64,000 nucleotides of DNA. Origin: Pollenia angustigena (taxonomy: Eukaryota > Arthropoda > Insecta > Diptera > Polleniidae). Positions 1 through 10,800 of this stretch are shown here, one piece after another (position 1 is the stretch's first letter; each line of letters begins with the position of its first letter). A program made the position numbers and the translations under genes. The stretch is from NCBI GenBank assembly GCA_930367215.1, contig OV884057.1, positions 110,633,284 through 110,697,283 of the forward strand, given 5' to 3'. The notes under the pieces were generated by a model. That model was given only the letters and a program-made list of their open reading frames with translations. It made no database searches and was not told the origin of the DNA.

Positions 1-2823
1 TGTCTATTTTTATACCCTTCACCTCAGGTGGAAAAGGGTATATTTATACCCTTCACCTCAGGTGGAAAAGGGTATATATAAGTTTGTCATTCCGTTTGTA
101 ATTTCTACAATATTGATCTAAGACCCTATATAGTATATATATTCTGGGTCCTTATAAGGAGAGAACTTGATTTAACCATATCCGTCCGTCTGTCCGTCCG
201 TCTGTCCGTCTTACGTTTGATATGTGTTTTCCGGAGACTCCAGACATGATAGCTGCTAGGTTGTTTTACATTTATGTCACATATAGTCCACCATTTTGTG
301 CTATTTAAATTCAGCAAGATTGGCCCACAAATTGCTGAGATATGACCAAAAAACCACGACTGCCTCTAATTTTTTCCAAAAATCCCTTGTGTTTGTTGTA
401 TTTTTATTGCTTTTTTCTGTATATCTGGAGAACGGCAAAAGCCAAAGTTTCCAAATTAGGAGCAAACATTCAAGTTATAAATACACACCAACCCACAAAA
501 TGTGGGTGGGGTTGGAGAAGTGGGCGTGGTACCTCCCATACAAAAAATTTCAAAAATTTTATAATAACCTGAATTTTTTGACTGTGATATAACCTATGGT
601 TACGCCTTATATATCAAAAGAAGAAAATATTTTCTGAAAAACTCGAGAAAATCGGTTCAGATGCGAAAAAGTTATGACCAAAATATTAATTTTTTTTTGA
701 AAAATACCCATTTTCGGGAGCCATAGATTTTGCCGAGTCCAAGTTTTATAACCCAACTAACTGGCAAATTTCTTCTTAAACACGTCGGTATATAAATCTG
801 TCAAATCGGTTAATAAATGGCTGAGTTATAATCAAAATACTGAAATCCCAAAAATTACTCTTTTTATACCCTTCACCTCAGGTGGAAAATGGTATATATA
901 AGTTTGTCATTCCGTTTGTAATTTCTACAATATTGATCTAAGACCCTATAAAGTATATATCAGAGAATGACAACAAGTACCCATAAGAATAATATACAGA
1001 GGTATTTACCCACGCTTTTTGTTATTGTGTATACACATATTTATAACGCAAAAAGTATGGTTATTACCAAGTATGGGCACCACTATATTAAAAGCTTTGC
1101 ATGTGTGGCATTGTATTGGTTTGTTTACGTTTGCATTTGTTGGTTTTATGCTCTTTTGCTCTTTGTTTTTTGTGTATGTATACACATCGTTCGCTCTTCT
1201 TGCATTTTCATTTTGCATTTGCCCATAGCTGGTTATTACTTATACTTATGCACGGCAATATCTTCACGCAACCACATTCAGTAAACAAAAATACATGAAT
1301 AGGTATTATGCAGATGTTATCCAATACCCATGAATGTGTTTTGGTTATCTGCCATACAAATAAAATATCCATGTTTAAAAAAATACCTTCAGTGTTTTTG
1401 GCACTTCTGTGTAAAAATGAAAAAAAAATTTACCAAAAATGTGCTTTGTCACTAGGCAGGTATGGTAATATGTACATATTATTTATGATATTTAAAATAA
1501 ATTTGTTCGTAACATCAGCAGAACCTATGTAAAACTACACAAAAGCTATACATTTTTATTAAAAATAGGACCGCGAGGGGTGGAAAGGAGCAATTTCTGC
1601 TCTCCGAAGCTATCTAACAGATTTTAATGAAATTTAAAACATAGATAGATTCATACTTACATATATAGACACTTCAGCTATGTATTTATTTAAAAAATAG
1701 GATAACGAGGGGAGATAGGGAGCAATTTATTCCTCTCCAAAAATATCCAACAGATCTTAATGAAATTTAAAACAAAGATAGATCCATATTAACATAGACA
1801 CATAAGCTATGACCGCCTTAGTCAAATGTTAAAAAGCTTTAAAATTATCTTGATATTTTTCTGAATAACAACAAAAAAAATTTTTGCCTAGTTTCAACAT
1901 ATTTAAAATTGCATTTGCCATCTCTGCTCTCTCTCGGGCTCTATATATTTACGTTATACTTGCGGTAATACACATACTTATATGGGTATTGCAGATAGCT
2001 AACAGAAATTTTATTTATATCTGCATGTAAATTTAAAAAGAAGAATGAATATGCAAATACACATTGGCAGCGTATACCTATACATATTCAACTTTAGCTT
2101 GCAATGGGTATTGGTACGTATGTGTATGGTTTTGATCTTTACCCATACCTGTCCGTACATGTTTTCTCACTAATATTGAAAGAGTACTTAAAATGATACT
2201 TTTGTCATTCTCTGGTATATATATTCTGGGTCCTTATGAGGAGAGAACTTGATTTAACCATGTGATGTCCCTCTACCCCCCCCCCCCCCCCCCCCTCCTT
2301 CAATTGCTTACATATACTAGCATAATGCCCAATATGATTTTCGTTATCACCCTTCTTTATTATTTCATCTATTTAACGAAAATATTTTTGGTGAATATAT
2401 TTCCCAACTTTGTGGTGAACAAAAACATCAGAAGTAATTACAACAAAACTTTGTTGAATTTTGTGAACAGGCAACGTGCCATATTTCATTTTAATGATAT
2501 TCGATTAACGTTCCTTCATGGTTCAGTTGTCTAGGGGGTTTGTTACAAACTGAGAGTTCTCGGTTCGATTCTTGGTTTTTTAAAAAGAAATTTTTTTTTT
2601 TAATATTTTTATTTTTTTTATGTTCTAAAAAAGATTTAAAAAAAATATTTACCAGTTTTCGCTTTTTAAATTTTATTTATACTTCATTATAAATTGAGGT
2701 ATTGCAAATATGTATGTATATGTAAAAATTATTTTGTTTTTGTCTAGTTGCTCTGTATTCTGCTCGCACAATGGTGAAGGGTATATAAGATTCGGCACAG
2801 CCGAATATAACACTCTTACTTGT
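1..2823 (+). mobile_element. DINE-1/INE-1-like (Helentron-type) repeat, tandem copies, interrupted by a hAT
   Basis: Starts with TTATACCCTTCACC and a short AAAGGGTATA hairpin, then 'CCCTATAAAGTATATATATTC' style sequence and a (CCGTCTGT)n tract near 181-210. It ends in GGTGAAGGGTATATAAG, a perfect hairpin ATTCGGC-ACA-GCCGAAT near 2790 and CTCTTACTTGTTT. The 5' tip is repeated at 9-48, 49 and 862, so a 5'-truncated or incomplete copy (1-861) is joined head-to-tail to a second copy (862-2823). Known INE-1/DINE-1 elements of Drosophila share this architecture, including the GTCCGTCTGTCCGTC block. They are non-autonomous rolling-circle elements, so no coding is expected, and the ORFs at 296-592 are spurious. 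The second copy is split by the hAT at 961-2214. A pure C run (2276-2295) lies inside it. Confidence 0.75.
961..2214. mobile_element. Non-autonomous hAT element, 1254 bp
   Basis: Terminal inverted repeats CAGAGAATGACAA / TTGTCATTCTCTG are flanked by a perfect 8-bp target-site duplication, GTATATAT (953-960 and 2215-2222). CAGAG termini and an 8-bp TSD are the hobo/Ac/Tam3 (hAT) signature. The insertion lies inside the conserved AAGTATATATATTCTGGG segment of a DINE-1-like copy; the empty sequence is readable in the other copies near 17730 and 40965. No transposase is visible. Positions 1560-1820 hold two diverged ~130-bp repeats (AATGAAATTTAAAACATAGA). Confidence 0.85.
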
Positions 2824-2883
2824 TTTTTATTTGTTATTTGTATTAATTTATTTTTTTTCACTTTTTTTTTTATTTTATCTATG

Positions 2884-3487
2884 CAATCCCACTTCTGACA
2901 CTAATTGTTACGTTACTGCCTTTCAATAACGTTTTGGTTCATTTCCTTTATAATAAACCGTTTAGAGTTCTTTTATTGCAATTCAAATAAAACAAATAAA
3001 CACAACACTTTAATGTATAACACTTATTTATTCAGAACTTAGTCACTTTAACAACCGTAATTTACAGCTTTTATTAACAACTCACTATTGTAATCAACAC
3101 ACTTAAATGTTTATAGTAAACTTGACAAAGTCTGAACTAATTCTGTCTTTTGATGCTAGCCGCCGCAAGTATTTATACTATAATTCAGCCATCTAGAACA
3201 TTCGAAATGTTTCTCGAAGGTTCGAGGCTTTACTATTCACCACTCTAAAGTCCATTATGATTTGTGACGGCACTTATGTTTACATAATTTCAACACTTAC
3301 AAATAATAAAGCTTTTTTAACGGTAATTTCTAGCGCTTTCTGCACATTGGGATTGAAGTGTACTAAATTATAACAATTTTTAACAACAATGTAAACTTAT
3401 AAAATTACTTATGAATACAAAACAACTAATAAATACAAGATAAATAATAATTACAACTAATTCTTAACTAAAGTAACTTTCGTAACA
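2884..3487 (-). mobile_element. LTR plus primer-binding site of a Ty3/gypsy-type retrotransposon (interior lost)
   Basis: On the - strand a 582-bp LTR (3487 to 2906) begins TGTTACG and ends CGTAACA, a perfect inverted 7-mer. It contains a TATA-like box (TATAGTATAAATAC near 3165-3183) and AATAAA-type signals downstream. Directly after the LTR, at 2884-2905, is AGTGTCAGAAGTGGGATTG, the complement of the 3' end of a fly tRNA-Leu. That PBS is known from the mdg3/micropia/blastopia group of Ty3/gypsy elements. Coding sequence stops within about 20 bp of the PBS, so only the 5' LTR and leader survive. The family assignment is inferred from the PBS. Confidence 0.7.
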
Positions 3488-3527
3488 AAATGTTTTTAAA
3501 TATTAAAATTATGTTTTACATGTACAT

Positions 3528-4708
3528 TAGGGTGTCTCAAAATTTTTTTTTGTAAGAGGCTCAAGCATAATTTGAAAGCTTATATTTTCGGAATAGGTTT
3601 AGAGGTCGCGCAAATGGAGTTTGCCCTTGATACGCTCCTCTCTATGATCTGAGCCTATTAAAGGAATTGGATAGTTATAAAATTATTAATAAAGCCGTTA
3701 AAAAAGCCTCGCTTAAAACTATTCTAGGTCATCAGTGGTACTTAACTCCGAAATTGGCTGCCTAAGCGTTTTTTGATGAACGTATCGACACCAAAACTTT
3801 GCACTTAATGACAAAAAAAAACTTGCAGATACTCCATGGAGCGATTACGAAGTAGCAAATGTAACTTTAACAGAAGAAAAATCTAGAAATAAAGAAACTC
3901 AACAATTTATTTCAAAAGCCACTCTAACTTTTTTTGAAGTTTGCAATATTTCAATCGATTTTTTAAAAATAGATCCAGAGAATTGGAAAGCTAACAAGTA
4001 ATTTCAAGAGGCAAAGAAAAAAGTTCAACAATTACAAGTAGTAAATGATGTGGTAGAACGAGGTGTGTCTTTGGCTAATAATTATACATATTAATGTCAC
4101 AACTTCTGAAACTGATTACCAGAACTTGTTGCAAGGTATAGAACTATATCGCAAGAACCTCAATAAATGATTTTTCACAGAACTGGCAAACAGCTTATAA
4201 TAACATATACTGGGTATAAAGATAAAAACGGGTATAACTCAGGAATGGTAGGAACAAATTTGAAAATTGTTTATTCGTAATAATTAGAATTAATTTGTCT
4301 TTCAAACTGCATCACTAGTTTTAATACCTTTCATATAAATTAGAAAAGTAATAAACCGTTATTTACAGAATTTGTTAAAAAATTACGAAAAATTGTAATT
4401 AAGGGTATCTAAATGAGTACACTCATCACCAAAACTTATAATTTTTTCACACAGGAATAAAGCTTGGATACTTTTCTTTAAAACTGTTTCCTCAAAAGTG
4501 AAGAAACTCGTGGTATTAACCAAGTTATGAGTAAAGTTAAATTAATGGCCGAAAACTCCGTTTTTTTATGACAACTCCATTTGCGCGACCTCTAAACCTA
4601 TTCCGAAAATTCTAAAAAAAAATCAAAAATTATTCACCCTATGAGCTTTTAAATTTTAGTTGAGCACCTGTGAAAATCACAAAAAAAAAAAAATTTTGGG
4701 ACACCCTA
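3528..4708 (+). mobile_element. TAGGGTG-ended DNA transposon (group X), small deleted copy
   Basis: Long inverted repeats (roughly 110 bp, imperfect) begin TAGGGTGTCTCAAAATTTT at 3528 and end AAATTTTGGGACACCCTA at 4708. Inner parts of the arms share a block with 'GGTCGCGCAAATGGAGTT' in inverse orientation near 3610 and 4580. It is flanked by 8-bp ATGTACAT at 3520-3527 and 4709-4716. The interior holds remnants of the same transposase type found at 38640-40817, linking this deleted copy to the large element at 32683-42709. Confidence 0.75.
3655..4190 (+). pseudogene. C-terminal remnant of group-X transposase
   Basis: Across broken frames one reads HQWYLTPKLAA, AFFDERIDTKT, WSDYEVANVTLTEEKS, TLTFFEVCNISIDFLKIDP and LQVVNDVVERGVSLANNY. 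The block order YLS/TxxL..AFFD, then FL..DP..W, then a VVND(A)ERG(V)xL core matches the C-terminal half of the transposase at 38640-40817 (YLSEECVGFVLFD, and VNDCAERGIKLIQEY after frame correction). Several stops and frameshifts make it non-functional. This transposase type is known to me only from uncharacterised proteins of insects and cnidarians. Confidence 0.55.
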
Positions 4709-4778
4709 ATGTACATACATGTAAAACTTTTTAATGTGATTAAATTCCATATTGTAAGCTTGCATTGTTTATGTCTAA

Positions 4779-4887
4779 TGGCGATTTCTTTTCTGATAAA
4801 TATGTTGCATAAATGTTACATGCTCTACACAAAAGAGATAGAGCATGTAACATTTATGCAACTTATTTCTCAGAAAAGAAAACGTCA
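4779..4887. mobile_element. Short Harbinger-type MITE forming a near-perfect hairpin
   Basis: TIR TGGCGATTTCTTTTCTGA / TCAGAAAAGAAAACGTCA with inner arms GTTGCATAAATGTTACATGC and its complement form an almost complete palindrome. It is flanked by TAA (4776-4778) and TTA. The TIR is the same as in the larger element at 51764-52491, so this is an internally deleted relative. Confidence 0.6.
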
Positions 4888-5400
4888 TTACATTATTGTA
4901 CTTATGTACAATCCCTTATAAAAGTCAACAAACAATCGACGAAACGTCGCACAGTGCTTTGTCCCCATATAACGAAGGGACACAAATAGAAGGAGTTGTC
5001 AGAAATTTTTGAAATTTCGTACACTAGCATAAAATAGCTTAGTTAAGAAAAATATGAATTTTTGGAGAAATCGATTCAAGGACACGCCTACCTCCCATGT
5101 GTCCTGAAATGGAAAAATGTAATTTTAGCTTCAATAATGCCCACAAAACTACAGGCTAATACACACACAACTAGCAACGTGTGTGCAAATTTTCATTTAA
5201 ATCTGAACAAGGACTCAAGGTCCTGCCATATATCCTTTTTCTTAAAAATGCTATAACACTTTCAAAAATTATCCAATCGTAATAAAGTTTGGTATGGAAG
5301 TTGATATTTGTTAGATATATATGTGTGCCGAATTTTGGTAGAAAAAACATCATTTAATAAAAAATGAGTTAAAAACGCTTAAAATGCCCCTGCAAAAATA
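4888..5400. other. Unassigned AT-rich intergenic stretch
   Basis: No supported gene. There are short ORFs of about 60 codons on both strands, without recognisable motifs. The text (fragments such as 'GACACGCCTACCTCCCAT') resembles decayed interior of DINE-like repeats, but I could not align it with confidence. Confidence 0.4.
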
Positions 5401-6085
5401 ACAAGTAAGAAAGTATAATCGGTCAAACCCGACCATGTGATACCCTATAGTATAGTATTTAAAAACAAATTTCCTAGAGTGTAATCTATTTGGGACCCAT
5501 GGGCAATCATGGATCCGCCAGAACAAAATTTTGTTATGAGGTTAAGATTCGTTTAAAAGTTCTTTCTCCCGAATATTGTTTAGATATCTTAAGCTCCGTA
5601 TATGAGTTTTTTGGATGAGGGTTTATATGGAACCTATGGTTTATTTTGGACCTATCTGGACAACATTTTGTCATGACTCAGTAGCTATCGTAAAAGTCAT
5701 TGTCGCCAATTTGTATGTAAATACTAATATTTTTAAAGAAGCTGGCATTAAAAGCTTTTTCGGGAGAATGATTTGTATGGGAGCTATGTTCAAAAATAGA
5801 AAGATTCCAATACAATTTGATAAGCTGATTTTGATTGCAATAAAATTAGTTTGGTTTCGACCAAATTTAATCTTGCCGATGTAATAAGATGGCTTTTGTA
5901 AAATTATGGACCGATTCGTTCCATTTTTAATAGGCTTGGTCCTTGTACCAGTCAGAGCCTCTGGGACAAATTTCATCAAATTGTCTCCGAATTTGCGATC
6001 TGTATGCACAAGGTTGCATGGACCGCCAGCCGGCCGGACGGACATCGTTAGATCGACTCAGAAAGTGATTCTGAGCCGATCTAAT
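5401..6085 (-). mobile_element. Second DINE-like family (DINE-2), - orientation, 5' end incomplete
   Basis: Read on the - strand it ends ...TATAGGGTATCACATGG, a hairpin GGTC-GGGTTT-GACC and ATTATACTTTCTTACTTGTT (5401-5450). It carries a CGGACGGACAT-type tract plus a hairpin (AATCACTTTCTGAGTCG) near 6035-6085 at the other end. The same 3' terminus occurs at about 34990-35047 in + orientation. Architecture parallels the DINE-1-like family (3' hairpin plus CTTACTTGTT) but the sequence differs. The 124-codon ORF on the - strand is a by-product of the repeat. Confidence 0.55.
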
Positions 6086-6196
6086 GAATTATTTGGAATT
6101 ATTTCTTATTATATTCCTAATTTATTTTCTTTAAACTAATTTATTTATTATTTACATATGTATGTATGTTCAATGAACATTGTTCATATTTTTTAA

Positions 6197-6505
6197 TTAC
6201 AATAAATCATCTTCAGTACTGAATTCTTCCAAAAAAATATTGCCGCTCAACGAAACATTTGTTTCGTCATCTTTAACTGGTACATTTTCTCTCAGTATAT
6301 ATTTCTCAACTTCTTCAAAAAATATATTTTTTTTAGTCTTTGAATTCCTGTTTGAAGATAACAACGGATCTGAGGAATGTATTAAATGAGTCATTAAATC
6401 TTTATGAGTGTCGTCGTGACGTTTTTCTCGTATGGGAAAGTCTGATTTTTCTCACGATTTTGTGGTTGGCTTCCAATGCTTCTTCGGACAAGCACCCTGA
6501 AATTT
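6197..6505 (-). pseudogene. C-terminal exon of an unidentified DNA transposase
   Basis: On the - strand an acceptor (TTTCAG, near 6500) opens into a frame reading SEEALEANHKIVRKIR, SHTRKTSRRHSHKDLM and THLIHSSDPLLSS, followed by an acidic tail ending DDLL and a stop at 6197. The SEEAxEAxxK ... R(K)xSR ... LLxSSDP pattern is one I have seen repeatedly at the C-terminus of transposon-encoded proteins in insects and cnidarians. I cannot assign the superfamily. Nothing upstream on this strand continues it, so it is an isolated fragment, about 100 codons long. Confidence 0.4.
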
Positions 6506-6823
6506 ATTTTAGTTATTAGTTACGTTTCATTATAATTACATAAAGCCACTTTTATACCTTAATATTTCTTATTATGTTCCTAGTCTATTTTTTTTTTAAC
6601 TAATTCAATCTTTGAAAATTTGAGCGAAAATCACGAAAATAGCATTTTTTTAAATACATTTTTTTTCAAGTTGTGGTAAAATTTTTTTTCTTGTAGTTAT
6701 TAGAAAACAGTCTAAATATTCGAAATCAGAAAAAAAAACCCACAGACGGTATTTTTCTTTTTTTTTTTTAATATTTACACATTTGTTTAAATTTAAACAT
6801 ATTATTTTTAAAAGTTTATATAC
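6506..6823. other. AT-rich stretch without recognised features
   Basis: Long A and T runs on both strands. No ORF, TIR pair or host-like motif found. Confidence 0.4.
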
Positions 6824-7554
6824 AAGATTATCAATAACAATTTTAATTAATTTTCATGTTGTAAAATTCCTTTCTTCATAAAATAATTTAATGAAAATTA
6901 AATTTGATGAACTTAAGCCTAATTAAAAATATTGAAAATTTGGATTAAAAACCATAAATAGTTCAACAAAATAACCACAATACTAATTATTGTTAAAGCT
7001 AAGGCACGAGCTCTATGTGTATATTTGTCCTTCAAGTTGTGCTGAAAAAGGTCAACAGAAAAGAGAAAGACAAAATGAAAAAACAAAAAATGTACTTGGA
7101 CTTCAAGAAAAATTCTTGACAAAGTACGAAAAAACAGAAGTAAGGAAAAAACATGTAAAATCAATTAAAATGGATAATCATTCAGGAAAAGCAAATTTCG
7201 ATCTACCAAATGTTAAAAATACAAATTTGGTTTAAGGATTGATATTTGACTATTGACGTCAGCAGCCTTCGATGGCTGCGAGTGTAAGACGGCAAAACTA
7301 TCTGAGGAGATCGAGTGGTTGCGATCGAAACATGTCATAGTAACCTGCCGGCCAGGGTTCAACCCCTAGCCACGTCAAGAATGAAAGATTATCAATAACA
7401 ATTTTAATTAATTTTCATGTTGTAAAATTCCTTTCTTCATAAAATAATTTAATGAAAATTAAATTTGATGAACTTAAGCCTAATTAAAAATATTGAAAAT
7501 TTGGATTAAAAACCATAAATAGTTCAACAAAATAACCACAATACTAATTATTGT
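6824..7554 (+). repeat. ~171-bp direct repeat pair around a tRNA-like SINE candidate
   Basis: 6824-6996 and 7385-7554 are nearly identical direct copies (starting AAGATTATCAATAACAATTT), about 560 bp apart. Between them, 7255-7375 has GC-rich text with a tRNA-like A box (GATCGAGTGGTTGCG, near 7307) and B box (GGGTTCAACCCC, near 7357), spaced as in tRNA-Ser/Leu genes. No cloverleaf with a paired acceptor stem forms by eye, so this is at best a tRNA-derived SINE or pseudogene. The direct repeats are too long for a TSD and too short for typical LTRs; a local duplication is likely. Confidence 0.45.
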
Positions 7555-7888
7555 TTATATACAAGGTTAAAAAAAAATAAAAGTTCTTTTTAATAATAGC
7601 TTAATTTTATTGAAACTTTGTATTGTCATTTGGTTTTTTATCCATACTTTAACCATGTTTTTTCTGCGTGAATAATGGTAAATTTCTTTTAGAGGCTTGA
7701 AAAAATTTTGAAAAAAAAAACAAAAAATGTTTGTATTCTTTGCATTAAGAAGAAATTTAACACTTTTATGGACTAATTAATCAAATTACTCCTATTCAAG
7801 AGAAAAATATTTCAAATTCTTGTCTAATGCACATACAATCACGCAGATATGTTGAAAAATTAAATGTAAAAAATTTTGATTTCAATAG

Positions 7889-10800
7889 GAACCCACTTCA
7901 GGTTTAGACAGTCATTCGGCCATATCGCTTATGAAGATATTAAAACGTTATGCCGCTCTGGAACAGAAAACCGTTGTTATAACGGTACATCAGCCATCCT
8001 CGCAAATGTTTCATATGTTTGATAAGTTATTGTTACTTTACAATGGAACAACGGCGTATTTTGGAGAAGTCAATAACATTTATAGGTATTTCGAAGATAT
8101 TGGTGTTTCAATAAAACCCCATTACAATCCAGCCGAGTTTGTACGTAAGTACTGTTTTAAATATATGTATATTTTTTTCATTTACTATGGGAAAGAAGTG
8201 TATGGAGTGTTAAGTAACAGGATTTAAATGCGCCTAGTTTTATGATATTCAGAAAAGAACCAAATAATGTGAAAGGGGGGGGACGCTCATCGAATATTAG
8301 AACCGTAAGTTTACAATTCGTTTTAATGTTCTCATGTAAAAAAAACTTTTCACTTTTAATTCACGCATTCGAATTAGCTGATCGAACGAATTTTAATTTA
8401 GTATTATGGCTCACATTCGATAAAAAGGTGGTATTGTGATTAAGTCTTTTCACTGTATGTAGAACATTTTCTATCAGCTGTCACTTTAAATAAAAAATTG
8501 CCATAATAGTAGTTATTAATTGAGCTCGTGGTCCAGGTTTGTAGTTTAATAAAATCATATTTTATTTCCAATATTTCGCAACAGAACATCGAGTAGCATC
8601 ATCAGGGTTAAAGCTACATAAATTTAAAAACAAAAGAATGCAAAACGAAGGGCACTTTTGTGTGAGGTTGGTATAAAAAAATTTGACATATTTTAGCTCT
8701 ATTGGTAAAACATTGCTGTGCCGCACGACTGTTTAAGTTCAAAACTACTTACTATCAAATAAAACGAAATTAATTCGCATTTGCATACAAAATGTTTTAA
8801 AAAAATAGTAACATTTTTCAACAACTGCTAAACCGATTTTTATGAAACTATTACTGGAGAGAAATCAAGAATACATCTCTGCATCAAAATGTTTTCTTTA
8901 ATTTGTCTATCGATTCAAAAGAAAATGCTTTTATCCGATGAAAAACGATTCTGAGCCACTATGCGGCGCGTTAATTTTTTATCGTATGTTACGAAAAACA
9001 AAAAGCACTTTAACTTTATCTTTTCCAATTTTGGCAGTACCATAAACTTACCTCTTCCATTTGTTTTTTTTTTTTTTTTTTTGTAACTTGGGAGAAATTA
9101 ATGCAATTTTTTATTTCCGGCAGAAAAATCTTAGGGGAGTTTCAATAGACAAATCTCAAAGTTAACGATAATAAAAACATTTTTCGCAGATATACGTTAA
9201 GGAAACAACTTTTTTCAATTTTTGAAAAATATCAAAATGGCCCTATCCATACCATGTAGTACATACAAATAAGAACTGCATCTTTAGATTGTCCATATCG
9301 GTAAAAAAGGTTCCGCGTCAAATGCAATTAAGTTTGGATACTATATGAAGCACAATTAATTTCCATTTATAAACTTTAAAACTATACCACCGATTAGTAA
9401 TGCTAGATGGAATTCTAGAGCAATTCTAGCTTACATACTAATTCCAAAATATCGTAGCAAATTATATGCAATATGGTAATTTATATGTTGCCCTTGGTAC
9501 AACAATTGTTTTTCAGAAATGACTTCGAAGCCTTAAACAAATCGTTATCGGGCTTTACTAATGCTCAGAAATGCTTTCTAAGACATTGGGTTAAAAAATA
9601 CAAAAAAAAAAAAAGCTTAAAGGGATTTCGAAATCGGCTTCGACGCGGAACGTTTTTGTTCCGAAATTACCTGGGGAAACATTTTTGGGTTTCAGCACAT
9701 CATCGACTACAGCGTAGTGATAGGGCCTTATTTTGGTTGTACCCTAATATACATATTAGATCTGTTTCTTTACTATACTTTGGGATCCCTTGGGATCGCA
9801 ATTTGCACGAAAAGCGTTAGCGTACTTGAAATTTGTGTAAATGAGAGCGTGATTGGGGGAATAAAATTCTTCTTCTTTTTGCACGAAACAGCCCAGACTT
9901 TTTCTTCGTGAAAATTGTGTAAATGGTCACACAGCTGTAAGACTTAAGTGCTTAGGATAGGGTTCAGGGGCGCTAAAGCTCTTATATATAAAATACCAAT
10001 TATCGTTTAACAAGAGATCTATTAAAGCAGAAGTTACCCTCCATTCTGCCTTCAGTCTATGTGTCTGTTCGACCGTCTCCTGACCGAATGGGAAAGTGAC
10101 TTTTGCATTTGCTACGCTTGATCGGCTAAATAGCTGAACCGATTTTAATGAAATTGGAAATATACACCCCTATCTCGAATTTTATGGGAATATGATATAT
10201 GGGAGCAAATACCCAACAAATCGGTATCGCAATATTTTGGTAGTAAAAATTTATATTGTGAATTATTTGTCAGTGCTTTTTAAACAAAAGTCCCAATTGT
10301 GAATAACATGTCAGTCAGTGCTTGTATTGTGAAAGAAAAATATACAAAGAAAAATACTAATAAAAATATAATAACATTAATAATGAATAGTGTTTATCTT
10401 CATTTTCTTTATGTGCACTCCTTCAATAAAAAGAAAAAGCAATTTAATTTAGTCCAACCTTAGAAAACAAACTGAAATTTACATGTTCCCTTTTCGTTCA
10501 CATTAACACTTGTTGGGAGTTTATTTAGTAAAAATACTCGCTGGAGTAAACATTGTCGATGCCAAATTTTTTAAGTTTGGAAATACATTTCGAAAAAAAC
10601 TTGTTATCAATCATTCACAATACAAAATAAAAAATTATAGGGGTATTTTCATGAGAGTAGTTATATTTCCAGGCTAGGAATTTGAAGGGACAGATGGCCA
10701 ATTTCTGCCTATCCGAAACTATCTTACCGATTTTGATGAAATTTAAAACATATGTAGATCGTTTTACATAAAAAAAAACAAACAGGCCTTATATATTTTT

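Noticed and set aside
296..592. 98-codon ORF in the first repeat
   Set aside because: Lies in the body of a DINE-1-like element; the frame is not conserved in other copies (17150-17350, 41200-41400).
2262..2534. ORF across the poly-C run
   Set aside because: Produced by the C tract inside a repeat; no conservation in sister copies.
5671..6045. 124-codon ORF (minus)
   Set aside because: Lies wholly within the DINE-2 family repeat and contains its GGCCGG/CGGACGG tract; no domain.
6990..7235. 81-codon lysine-rich ORF, and a GGCACGAG string at about 7002 resembling a cDNA adaptor
   Set aside because: Eight bases is weak evidence for contamination; no protein motif, and flanking direct repeats explain the region better.
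9473..9820. 115-codon basic ORF
   Set aside because: Crosses the junction between an unknown insertion and PLE 3' sequence; no family recognised.
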